Shown here: piece after piece, positions 1 through 5,109 of the stretch
Position numbering within the stretch: position 1 is the first letter of the stretch
Layout of the letters: each line of letters opens with the position of its first letter
From: an uncultured Clostridia bacterium
GTDB lineage: Bacteria; Bacillota; Clostridia; Oscillospirales; Acutalibacteraceae
Direction: 5' to 3'
NCBI GenBank assembly: GCA_947565265.1
Contig: CANOFK010000106.1
Location: 1-5,277, forward strand
Length of the DNA: 5,277 nt
Notes under the pieces: model-generated
The model's input: only the letters and a program-made list of their open reading frames with translations
What the model was told of the DNA's origin: nothing
Database searches by the model: none
Made by a program: the position numbers and the translations under genes

Positions 1-319
1 AAGTAACTCTACATGGGTACCTTCCTCCCCGGCCGTTTCATGGCCACCCCTTATTATACGCCATCTTTCCAAAACTTTCAACCCATCCGGGCCCATAGGC
101 GCATTTTCCGCGGCGCTTTTCCCTATGCACTGCCAGCCGGCCGCCCTCTGGGGGACGCCGGTAAGGCCATCGCCCCTGCCGTGCATTTTGGCCCCATCGC
201 AAACTGTGACAGGATTCCCGCCCCAAACATGGTACCTTGTTCTCAAGCAGGATAACTGGGACAAGCGGGGCAGGCAAAGCCCCCCAAAAACGTTTTTACG
301 CAGAAAGGAGCCATCCGTC
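1..319. other. Intergenic region without a convincing gene
   Basis: Open frames exist on both strands here, but none has a ribosome binding site or recognisable protein features, so I call no gene. The stretch holds the leftward promoter at 53-81 and the ribosome binding site AGAAAGGAG (302-310) of the next gene. There is a short GGGGC/GCCCC hairpin (267-283) followed by the 12-base palindrome AAAAACGTTTTT (286-297). A near-repeat ACATGG(G)TACCTT occurs at 11-23 and 227-238. I could not find a convincing rightward promoter for the exported-protein cluster. It may be weak, use another sigma factor, or I may have missed it. Confidence 0.6.
53..81 (-). promoter_or_regulatory. Sigma-A-type promoter firing leftward out of the window
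   Basis: On the minus strand there is a -35 box TTGAAA (plus 76-81), a 17-base spacer, and a perfect -10 box TATAAT (plus 53-58). Transcription would start near base 46 and run off the left edge. A GGGGAGGAAGG ribosome-binding-like run lies downstream on the same strand (plus 20-30). The only ATG near it (plus 12-14) is followed at once by TAG, so the real start probably lies beyond the window. The target gene is not visible. Confidence 0.7.
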
Positions 320-1051
320 ATGCCGATCAACCAAAACAAGACCTGCCGGGCCCTTGCGCTGGCCCTCTCTTTTGCCCTGATTTTCACCGCCCACCAGGCC
401 CTTGCCGCCACCGGTTCCCCCGGCCCCTCCCTGGAGCCCGTGCGCCTGGAAACCACCATTTTCTTAGGACAGGCGGTGCCTTTGCGCCACCAGGGCCTCC
501 CTTTGGAGGAGGCTTTGCGGCAGGCGCTGGGCAATCCCCCCGGCCTGCTGGAGGCATTCTATGTCAGCCCCACCGGCCTGCTCCCCCTGGAGGAGTTGGG
601 CCGCTACCGCCCCTGCGCCGATGAGGACATCAAGCTCTCTGTGGTGCTTTACGGCAAAGGTGGCCGGGATACCTGGAAAAACCTTACATACCGGGTGAAC
701 GTGGCCGGCGGCACCGTGCGGGTGCTGGTGGACGCCGCCGGCCTGGGCCCGGAGAGCCAGGGGCTGTTCCGGCTGGAGGGCCAGGGGCTGGCCCTTTACC
801 GCCAGGCTGTGGTAGAGGCCGACCCCCAGGGCGGCCCGCCTAGGCTGGAGGCGGTCTTTTCCGGCCTGCCCTATGGGGTGTACCGGGTGACGGCTATGTC
901 CGGGGGGCAGGCGCAAACGGCCCGGCTGGGGGTTTGCGAAACGGACGATACCATCAGCACCGCCCGGGCGGAAACGGCTCTGCGCTTTGGCCCCCTGCCC
1001 GGCGGTAGCGAAACCGCCGGGGAAAGCTACCGGCTGGGGGTGCAGCCATGA
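320..1051 (+). CDS. Secreted protein, possible prealbumin/Cna-B-like domain (unrecognised family)
   Basis: This 243-residue protein has a clear signal peptide: a basic, polar start (MPINQNKTCR), a hydrophobic core at about residues 11-24 and a likely cleavage after HQALA (residue 29). The upstream ATG at 125 was rejected because ATG 320 has a strong AGAAAGGAG nine bases before it and places the signal peptide at the N-terminus. Residues about 104-205 look beta-rich. The segment FSGLPYGVYRVTAM (180-193) resembles the closing strand of prealbumin/Cna-B (SpaA pilin-type) domains, a weak single-motif match. Cysteines 99 and 206 could form a disulfide. There is no LPXTG signal or C-terminal anchor; LPGGS near the end is only reminiscent of one. 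It overlaps the TasA-like gene by 4 bases (ATGA), so the two are probably translationally coupled and may act together at the cell surface. Exact function is unknown. Confidence 0.8.
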   Translation: MPINQNKTCRALALALSFALIFTAHQALAATGSPGPSLEPVRLETTIFLGQAVPLRHQGLPLEEALRQALGNPPGLLEAFYVSPTGLLPLEELGRYRPCADEDIKLSVVLYGKGGRDTWKNLTYRVNVAGGTVRVLVDAAGLGPESQGLFRLEGQGLALYRQAVVEADPQGGPPRLEAVFSGLPYGVYRVTAMSGGQAQTARLGVCETDDTISTARAETALRFGPLPGGSETAGESYRLGVQP

Positions 1052-1578
1052 GGGGGAGCAGGGGCATGGCCATTGCTCTTTTGACCCTGCTGGCCGGGCT
1101 TTGGGGCTTTTGCTGGCAGTTGGAGCCGCAGGCGGAGGCCCTGGTGGTAGAGGCAGTCTCTCTGCGGGAGGAGGGCACGGGCAGCACAGAGGGCACGGTT
1201 TTGACCCAGGGCCAGCCTGCCGCCGGTGGCGTGGCCTTCCGCAACAGCGGGCGGGCCGGGTGCCGCCTGCGGGTAAAGCTGTGCGTCACCGAACTGGACG
1301 GCAAGCCCGTGCTGGAGGCCGGCCACGAAACGCCCTCAGGCTTTGCCCCCGCGGGCACGGAAACGACCCGGGGCGTGGAATACTGGACAGCCCGGGGCGA
1401 ATACCTATATTATAACAACCGGCAGACCGGCGATGTGCTGCTGCCCGGCCGGAAAACCCCCGCCGTATATACGGCTGTCAGGCTGAATGAGGCCCTGGCC
1501 CCGGAAGATCTGGAAAAGCTTTCGTTGCTGGGGTGGGAGCAGCAGTTGTTTGTGCTGGCCCAGCCGGAGCCGGAATAG
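1048..1578 (+). CDS. TasA/camelysin-like exported protein
   Basis: This 176-residue protein starts with a basic stretch (MRGSRG), a hydrophobic segment (about 8-23) and a possible cleavage near PQAEA (27-31). The mature part resembles SipW-dependent TasA/CalY-type proteins. An FRNSG segment leads into RLRVKL (64-78), comparable to the family's 'NxG..YVRV' strand. The stretch WTARGEYLYYNN, then LLPG and TPAVYTAVRL (113-146), matches the typical W..G.YYYY...L.PG..T..L...V pattern. Family members form or assist extracellular fibres or are surface-attached; that role here is inferred. ATG 1048 overlaps the preceding stop (ATGA). ATG 1066 has a better-spaced AGGGGGAG (1051-1058), but using it would remove the basic N-region, so I prefer 1048. 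No SipW peptidase or sortase gene is visible. The protein ends PEPE at a TAG, and a membrane helix with a basic tail follows in the same frame. Confidence 0.72.
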   Translation: MRGSRGMAIALLTLLAGLWGFCWQLEPQAEALVVEAVSLREEGTGSTEGTVLTQGQPAAGGVAFRNSGRAGCRLRVKLCVTELDGKPVLEAGHETPSGFAPAGTETTRGVEYWTARGEYLYYNNRQTGDVLLPGRKTPAVYTAVRLNEALAPEDLEKLSLLGWEQQLFVLAQPEPE

Positions 1579-1602
1579 GCCGGGGACAGGGAGGGCTGTG
1601 GG

Positions 1603-1737
1603 ATGGGAGGCTGCTGGCTATGGGTGATTGGCGGGTATGTGGCGGCCGCGGTAGCCGCCTGCTGGCTGTTGGCGGCGGTTATGGCGCACAAAAGGGAAAG
1701 GCCCGCCAAACGGCCCCGCCGTAAGCGCAAGCCGTAA
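1603..1737 (+). CDS. Small single-pass membrane protein with polybasic tail
   Basis: This is a 44-residue open frame starting at ATG 1603 with a strong AGGGAGGG (1588-1595) seven bases upstream. It has one hydrophobic helix (about residues 5-28, rich in Ala, Val, Leu and Trp) and then a strongly basic tail of mostly Lys, Arg and Pro (29-44). By the positive-inside rule the tail should be cytoplasmic. The layout matches the C-terminal anchor of sortase-type surface proteins, but no LPXTG precedes it. It is in the same frame as the TasA-like gene, eight sense codons after its TAG stop. It could therefore be a separate small protein, a detached anchor, or a tail joined by readthrough. The good ribosome binding site favours separate translation. 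The family is not recognised. Confidence 0.6.
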   Translation: MGGCWLWVIGGYVAAAVAACWLLAAVMAHKRERPAKRPRRKRKP

Positions 1738-1754
1738 CCACGGGCCTAAAACAG

Positions 1755-1792
1755 CGCGCCCCTTTTGCCGCGTGGCGGCAGGGGAGGGCGCG
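1755..1792. terminator. GC-rich hairpin between convergent genes
   Basis: About 17 pairs form between 1755-1771 and 1775-1792 around a GTG loop, with three G-U pairs and one bulged A at 1785. It lies between the stop of the small membrane protein gene (1737) and the stop of the convergent DivPAP2 gene (1796). Read leftward it is followed by TGTTTTAGG, a modest U-tract. Read rightward there is no U-run. It is best seen as a terminator for the leftward gene and perhaps an imperfect one for the rightward cluster. Confidence 0.55.
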
Positions 1793-1795
1793 TCC

Positions 1796-2290
1796 CTAAA
1801 AAAGCGAAAAATACCCCAGCCGTATGCTGTGGCCGATCACGGCGATTAAAAAGCCCAGGGCCGCGCCGCAGATGGCCTCCCGCACCCGGTGGCCCAGGGA
1901 TTCGTTGAGCCGGGGGATCAGCTCCCGCAGGGCTTGCCGGTCCTGGGCGTCGCCGGCCGTTTCCAGGTACTCCACAATGTGGTTGATGGCGCGGGCGTGG
2001 AGCCCGGCCGCCCAGCGAACCCCGGTGGCGTCGTACATCACAATCAGCGCCAACACAAAGCTTAGGGCGAATACCGGGGAGTTGAACCCATACAGGTAAT
2101 AGCTGGTGAGCAGCACCGAGCAGGTGACGGCCGAGTGGGAACTGGGCATCCCGCCCGCGCCTGCCAGCCGGTGCCGGTCGAACTGCTTGTGCTTGACCGC
2201 GTCTACCAAGGTTTTTATGGCCTGGGCCGCGGCCCAGGAGGCTACGCTGGCGTTGATCAGCGGGTTTGATAGGAGAAAACTCAGATCCAT
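1796..2290 (-). CDS. Divergent PAP2 family (DUF212, YuiD-like) membrane protein
   Basis: This 164-residue protein belongs to the DivPAP2/DUF212 family, related to acid phosphatase/vanadium haloperoxidase-type PAP2 proteins. The family signature is plain: AQxxK (22-26), GGMPSSHSA (46-54), YDATGVR (86-92) followed by GLHARAINHIVEYL (96-109), and LNESLGHRVREAICG (128-142). Hydrophobic segments at about 11-25, 55-69, 72-86 and 139-156 indicate an integral membrane protein of normal family length. Sequence relatedness to PAP2 suggests phosphate-ester or phospholipid-related chemistry, but the family's substrate is not established. ATG 2290 is chosen over upstream starts because GGAAAGGA lies eight bases before it and the upstream extension would cross the promoter. 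The gene is monocistronic, convergent with the exported-protein cluster and divergent from queH. Confidence 0.92.
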   Translation of the reverse strand: MDLSFLLSNPLINASVASWAAAQAIKTLVDAVKHKQFDRHRLAGAGGMPSSHSAVTCSVLLTSYYLYGFNSPVFALSFVLALIVMYDATGVRWAAGLHARAINHIVEYLETAGDAQDRQALRELIPRLNESLGHRVREAICGAALGFLIAVIGHSIRLGYFSLF

Positions 2291-2326
2291 GCGGGACGTC
2301 CTTTCCGGGGGCGATTTTTGTATATT

Positions 2327-2341
2327 GTTTATATTATAAAC
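2327..2341. repeat. Perfect AT-rich palindrome over the leftward -10 box (possible operator)
   Basis: GTTTATATTATAAAC is a perfect inverted repeat with 7-base arms around one central T. It fully contains the -10 box (2333-2338) of the DivPAP2 promoter, and the predicted leftward start falls at about its left edge. A protein bound here would block RNA polymerase, so an operator is possible. A palindrome can also arise by chance when a TATAAT box sits in AT-rich DNA. No regulator gene is present in the window. Confidence 0.4.
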
Positions 2342-2362
2342 GGTTTTTGCCCGGCCTGTCAA
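2333..2362 (-). promoter_or_regulatory. Consensus sigma-A promoter of the DivPAP2 gene
   Basis: On the minus strand a perfect -35 TTGACA (plus 2357-2362) is followed by an 18-base spacer and a perfect -10 TATAAT (plus 2333-2338). Transcription should begin near base 2326, giving a leader of about 35 bases before the ATG at 2290. Both hexamers match consensus exactly, so strong basal activity is expected unless the overlapping palindrome is a repressor site. Confidence 0.85.
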
Positions 2363-2394
2363 CCGCTTAGGGGAAGATGGCCGGGTTTCTTTTT
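2350..2394 (+). terminator. Terminator-like hairpin in the divergent intergenic region
   Basis: CCCGGCC (2350-2356) pairs perfectly with GGCCGGG (2379-2385), leaving a 22-base loop, followed directly by TTTCTTTTT (2386-2394). This has the form of an intrinsic terminator for plus-strand transcription. It lies upstream of the queH promoter and contains the -35 box of the opposite gene, so it would only stop RNA entering from antisense to the DivPAP2 gene. The long loop weakens the case. Confidence 0.4.
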
Positions 2395-2424
2395 GGGGGA
2401 TGCGGGGCCTTTTTGCGGGGCGGC

Positions 2425-2453
2425 TTGCATTCCCCTTCAAACTGTGGTAAAAT
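2425..2453 (+). promoter_or_regulatory. Extended -10 promoter of the queH operon
   Basis: A -35 box TTGCAT (2425-2430), a 17-base spacer and a -10 box TAAAAT (2448-2453) preceded by TGG form an extended -10 promoter. Transcription would start at about 2460, just before the AGGAGG ribosome binding site (2461-2466), so the queH leader would be only about 15 bases. That leaves no room for a preQ1 riboswitch. Confidence 0.65.
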
Positions 2454-2474
2454 CGGATGCAGGAGGGATGCCCT

Positions 2475-3137
2475 GTGAACCGGAACTATGCCAAAGAATT
2501 GCAGGCCCTTATCCGTGGGCTGAAGGGCGAGGTGCCCACGTTGCTGCTGCACGCCTGCTGCGCCCCCTGCTCCAGCGCGGTGCTGGCTTATCTGGCTGAT
2601 TATTTTGACATTTCCCTGCTGTTTTATAACCCCAACATCGCCCCGCAGGCCGAGTATGGCAAGCGCCTGCAGGAACTGGAACGGCTGGTGGGGGAAATGC
2701 CCCTGAGGCACCCCCCGCGCCTGGTGCCCTGCCCCTACGACGCCCCGGCCTTTGACCGGGCCGCTGCCGGGCTGGAAGGGGAGCCGGAGGGCGGGGCCCG
2801 CTGCCTGGCCTGCTACCGCCTGCGCCTGGAGGAGGCCGCGAAAACCGCCCGGCGCTTGGGTCTGGATTACTTTACCACCACCCTGAGTATCAGCCCCCTG
2901 AAAAACGCCCAGGCCCTGAACCGCATGGGCGAGGAACTGGGGGAAAAGTACGGCGTGCGGCATCTGCCCGCTGACTTTAAAAAGCAGGAGGGCTACAAGC
3001 GCTCGGTGGAGCTTTCCCGGACATATGGCCTGTACCGGCAGGATTACTGCGGGTGCCGGTACTCCAAAGCCCAGCGGGAGCGGGAAAAGGCGGAGAAAAT
3101 CCGGCGGGAAGGGGGCGCAGCCCATGGTGACGCATAA
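2475..3137 (+). CDS. queH: Epoxyqueuosine reductase QueH
   Basis: This is a 220-residue member of the QueH family (formerly DUF208). QueH catalyses the last step of queuosine synthesis, reducing epoxyqueuosine to queuosine in the wobble position of GUN-anticodon tRNAs, in the cytoplasm, as a non-homologous replacement for QueG. The diagnostic parts are present: LLLHACCAPCSS (23-34, Cys28-Cys29 and Cys32), FYNPNIAPQAEY (50-61), RCLACYRLRLEEAA (109-122, Cys110 and Cys113), TTLSISPLKN (135-144) and QDYCGCRYS (189-197, Cys192 and Cys194). The Cys-Cys pair and CxxC fit the family's iron-sulfur site. GTG 2475 is chosen because AGGAGG ends eight bases before it, whereas ATG 2457 lies upstream of that site and at the predicted transcription start. 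The gene overlaps the amidohydrolase by 14 bases. No other queuosine gene is in the window. Confidence 0.93.
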   Translation: MNRNYAKELQALIRGLKGEVPTLLLHACCAPCSSAVLAYLADYFDISLLFYNPNIAPQAEYGKRLQELERLVGEMPLRHPPRLVPCPYDAPAFDRAAAGLEGEPEGGARCLACYRLRLEEAAKTARRLGLDYFTTTLSISPLKNAQALNRMGEELGEKYGVRHLPADFKKQEGYKRSVELSRTYGLYRQDYCGCRYSKAQREREKAEKIRREGGAAHGDA

Positions 3138-3945
3138 GGGCGTACGCTACCTGGCCGCCGATGCCCACGCCCATATCTACCCGGAGAAGATCGCCGAAAA
3201 GGCCACGGCCTCGGTGGGGGAATTTTATGGGCTGGAGATGGCCCAAACCGGCCTGCCCGCCGTGCTGGCAAAGGCCGGGGCCGCGGCAGGGCTGGACCGC
3301 TTTCTGGTGTGCTCTGTGGCCACAAAAGCGGAGCAGGTGCCGGCCATCAACCGCTTTATAGCGGACACCTGCCGGGAGGATCCCCGGTTTGTGGGCCTGG
3401 CCGCCTGGCACCCGGATGTGGCGGACCTGGAGGGCGGGCTGGACAGCCTACAGGCCAAGGGGCTACGGGGGATCAAGCTGCACCCGGACTTTCAGGGGTT
3501 CTGCCTGGACAGCCCTACCATGCTGCCCTTTTACCGGGCGGCGGCCCGGCGGGGGCTGCCTTTGCTGCTGCACATCGGGGACCCCCGTGGGGACGCCTCC
3601 TCGCCCTTACGCCTGGCGCGGGTGCTGGACAAGGTGCCGGGGCTGACCTGCATAGCTGCCCATCTGGGGGGCTATACCCAGTGGCAGGCCGCCCGGAATT
3701 GCCTGCGGGGGGCGGGGGTGTATACGGATACCTCCAGCTCCCTGCCCTTCCTCAGCCGAGAAGAGGCCCTGGAAAGCATAGCCTGCTTTGGGGCGGAGCG
3801 GGTGATGTTTGGGACGGACTTCCCCATGTGGCAGGCCAAGCAGGAACTGGCGCGTTTTTTTGCCCTGGGGCTGCCGGAGGAGGAAAACCGGGCGATACTG
3901 TACGGCAACTTTGCCCGGCTGTTTGGGGTGGACGGGCATGGATGA
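3124..3945 (+). CDS. Amidohydrolase-2 family metal-dependent hydrolase
   Basis: This 273-residue TIM-barrel hydrolase shows the amidohydrolase-2 pattern: DAHAHIYP (13-20, metal ligands His15 and His17), LRGIKLHPDFQGF (114-126), LLLHIGDP (147-154, His150), IAAHLGGY (177-184, His180) and FGTDFPMW (229-236, Asp232). It ends with the usual ILYGNFARLF helix. The metal-binding set looks complete, so it should be active. The family covers decarboxylases and hydrolases of varied small molecules, and the substrate cannot be read from sequence. ATG 3124 is preceded by GGGAAGGGGG (3106-3115) eight bases upstream and lies inside the end of queH. It in turn overlaps the next gene by 8 bases. Tight coupling to queH could mean a related role, but many such neighbours are merely co-transcribed. 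Confidence 0.88.
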   Translation: MVTHKGVRYLAADAHAHIYPEKIAEKATASVGEFYGLEMAQTGLPAVLAKAGAAAGLDRFLVCSVATKAEQVPAINRFIADTCREDPRFVGLAAWHPDVADLEGGLDSLQAKGLRGIKLHPDFQGFCLDSPTMLPFYRAAARRGLPLLLHIGDPRGDASSPLRLARVLDKVPGLTCIAAHLGGYTQWQAARNCLRGAGVYTDTSSSLPFLSREEALESIACFGAERVMFGTDFPMWQAKQELARFFALGLPEEENRAILYGNFARLFGVDGHG

Positions 3946-4666
3946 GGCGGCGTTCCTGGCGGCCTGTAGCCGGGCCATGGAGGCGGCCGGGCCCCGGCAG
4001 GGCATCGGGCGGCTGGGGGAGAAGTCCCTGCACGCGGCGCTGAAGTTCTACCTGGAGCCGGACGAGGGCCGGCACGAGGTACAGGTGGGCCGGTATGTGG
4101 CGGATATTGTGAACGAAAGGGGTATCACCGAGATACAGACCGGGAACTTTGGCCGGCTGCGGGAGAAACTGGCCTTCTTTTTAGAGCATTACCCGGTAAC
4201 TTTGGTGTACCCGGTGGCAGCGGTAAAGTGGCTGGTCAGCGTAGGTGGGGACGGGGCCCAGAGCCGCCCGCGGAAAAGCCCCAAGCCTGGCGGCCCCTGG
4301 GAACTGTTGACGGAACTGTACAGCCTGCGGGAGCAGTTGGGACGGCCGGGGCTGGGGTTCTGCGTGCCGCTTTTGGAGGTGGAGGAGTACCGGCTAAAAG
4401 GGGGCGGGCGGCGGGGCTATACCCGCTGGGAGCGTATGCCTGTGCGGCTGCTGGGGGAGGTTTGGGTGCGTGACCCCGGCGAGGCGGCCGCCCTGCTGCC
4501 CCCTGGCCTGCCGGAGGTGTTTACGGCCAAAGACTTCCGGGAGAAGGGGCGGCTTTCCTCCATGGACGGCTCCCTGGCGCTGGCCGCGGCAAAAGCGCTG
4601 GGGGCTGTGGAGCGGGCCGGCTCACGGGGACGGGCCTATCTGTACAGGCGGGCCCGGCAAGCGTAG
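3938..4666 (+). CDS. Unrecognised protein, possible PD-(D/E)XK-like core plus winged-helix-like end
   Basis: This is a 242-residue soluble protein that I cannot assign to a named family. Residues 27-82 resemble a PD-(D/E)XK nuclease core: an N-terminal helix with Glu28 (LGEKSLHAALKFYL), a strand with Asp56 (YVADIV) and a strand EIQTGNF with Glu65 and Gln67, then a helix carrying Lys77. An E-x-Q in place of E-x-K is known in BglII. A basic stretch SRPRKSPKPG (109-118) could contact nucleic acid. Residues about 195-236 (FTAKDF ... GRAYLY) read like a winged helix with a terminal wing hairpin. The start ATG 3938 has GGGGTGG (3924-3930) seven bases upstream and overlaps the amidohydrolase by 8 bases. 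Nuclease activity is an inference; the protein could be a non-catalytic DNA- or RNA-binding relative. Confidence 0.8.
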   Translation: MDEAAFLAACSRAMEAAGPRQGIGRLGEKSLHAALKFYLEPDEGRHEVQVGRYVADIVNERGITEIQTGNFGRLREKLAFFLEHYPVTLVYPVAAVKWLVSVGGDGAQSRPRKSPKPGGPWELLTELYSLREQLGRPGLGFCVPLLEVEEYRLKGGGRRGYTRWERMPVRLLGEVWVRDPGEAAALLPPGLPEVFTAKDFREKGRLSSMDGSLALAAAKALGAVERAGSRGRAYLYRRARQA

Positions 4667-4719
4667 GACGGGGGCTGTGGGCTTTTGGCCCCATTATTTA
4701 CTGAAAGGATGGATGGGAA

Positions 4720-4980
4720 ATGATCGATATGCAGAAACTGGCCTTTTTCGCGGAGGGGAACCTGTTTACCGGCAGTGTCAGCGAGCCTGCCGGCAGGGTG
4801 ATGCGGTACCGGGTGGAGCCCGACCGCGAAAATGAACAACTGACGGCCTGGCGCTGGCAGACGGACCGGTGCTTTGAGCGGGCCGGCGAAACCGCCCGGG
4901 CGGAATTCCGGCTGACACAGCAGGGACTGGACGAACTGATTGCCTGGCTGGAGGCCGCCTGGCAGGAGGAGGCGCGGTAG
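4720..4980 (+). CDS. Small conserved-looking protein of unknown function
   Basis: This 86-residue soluble protein has no signal peptide or membrane segment. It begins MIDMQKLAFFAEGNLFTGSVSE, then a likely beta strand MRYRVEP (28-34), a Trp-rich strand LTAWRWQTDRCFE (41-53) and a C-terminal amphipathic helix LDELIAWLEAAWQEEA (70-85). The beta-rich front with a closing acidic helix suggests a compact single domain. It resembles small uncharacterised proteins of Clostridia, but I cannot name a family. ATG 4720 is preceded by GAAAGGA (4703-4709) at ten bases; ATG 4729 is an alternative start. It follows the nuclease-like gene by 53 bases and may be read with it, since no good promoter lies between. 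Confidence 0.75.
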   Translation: MIDMQKLAFFAEGNLFTGSVSEPAGRVMRYRVEPDRENEQLTAWRWQTDRCFERAGETARAEFRLTQQGLDELIAWLEAAWQEEAR

Positions 4981-5043
4981 AGCCTGTACGGAAGGGGGCG
5001 GCGTATTTTTCGTGGATAAGGGGCGGATATCACAAAAAAAGGC

Positions 5044-5072
5044 TTGCCAATCCGGCCCGGATGTGGTATGAT
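5044..5072 (+). promoter_or_regulatory. Extended -10 promoter of the tRNA gene
   Basis: A -35 box TTGCCA (5044-5049), a 17-base spacer and TGG plus the -10 box TATGAT (5067-5072) form an extended -10 promoter. An A-run (5034-5040) just upstream could act like an UP element. Transcription would start at about 5079, leaving a 5' leader of about 30 bases to be removed by RNase P. Confidence 0.75.
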
Positions 5073-5109
5073 AATCTGGAAGGCCCGGCGTGCCGCTCCT
5101 GGCCCACGT

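Noticed and set aside
9..41. Ten-residue leader peptide frame on the minus strand just after the leftward promoter
   Set aside because: Its purine-rich AAGGGG lies before the predicted transcript start, leaving no ribosome binding site, and the peptide shows no attenuation-type codon run.
203..297. Possible cyclic-di-GMP (GEMM-I) riboswitch, suggested by GGCAAAGCCCC at 273-283 before surface-protein genes
   Set aside because: Only GCAAAGCC matches. The second stem with the tetraloop receptor is absent, and the match is too close to the ribosome binding site at 302-310 to leave room for it.
1738..1795. Repeat element or insertion sequence end suggested by the long inverted repeat
   Set aside because: It has no second copy or target duplication in the window and sits exactly between two convergent stop codons, so a terminator explains it better.
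2395..2474. preQ1 riboswitch before queH
   Set aside because: The predicted transcript leader is only about 15 bases long, and I see no preQ1-type pseudoknot pattern such as the A-rich tail with CUA core.
2367..3125. Long minus-strand open frame (252 codons) opposite queH
   Set aside because: It is a shadow of the GC-rich queH gene: low-complexity Gly/Gln/Ala/Pro protein, no ribosome binding site and no recognisable motif, while queH matches its family throughout.
3309..4043. Plus-strand open frame in another phase over the amidohydrolase gene
   Set aside because: The translation is Gly/Ala/Pro-rich without domain signs, while the overlapping amidohydrolase has full family motifs and a good ribosome binding site.
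4671..4692. Terminator hairpin between the nuclease-like gene and the 86-residue gene
   Set aside because: The stem is only 4-5 GC pairs in competing registers and is followed by ATTATTTACT rather than a run of T, so termination is doubtful.
4709..4723. Four-codon frame ATG GAT GGG AAA TGA overlapping the start of the 86-residue gene
   Set aside because: It has no separate ribosome binding site at usable distance and is too short to distinguish from chance, although a coupling minicistron cannot be excluded.
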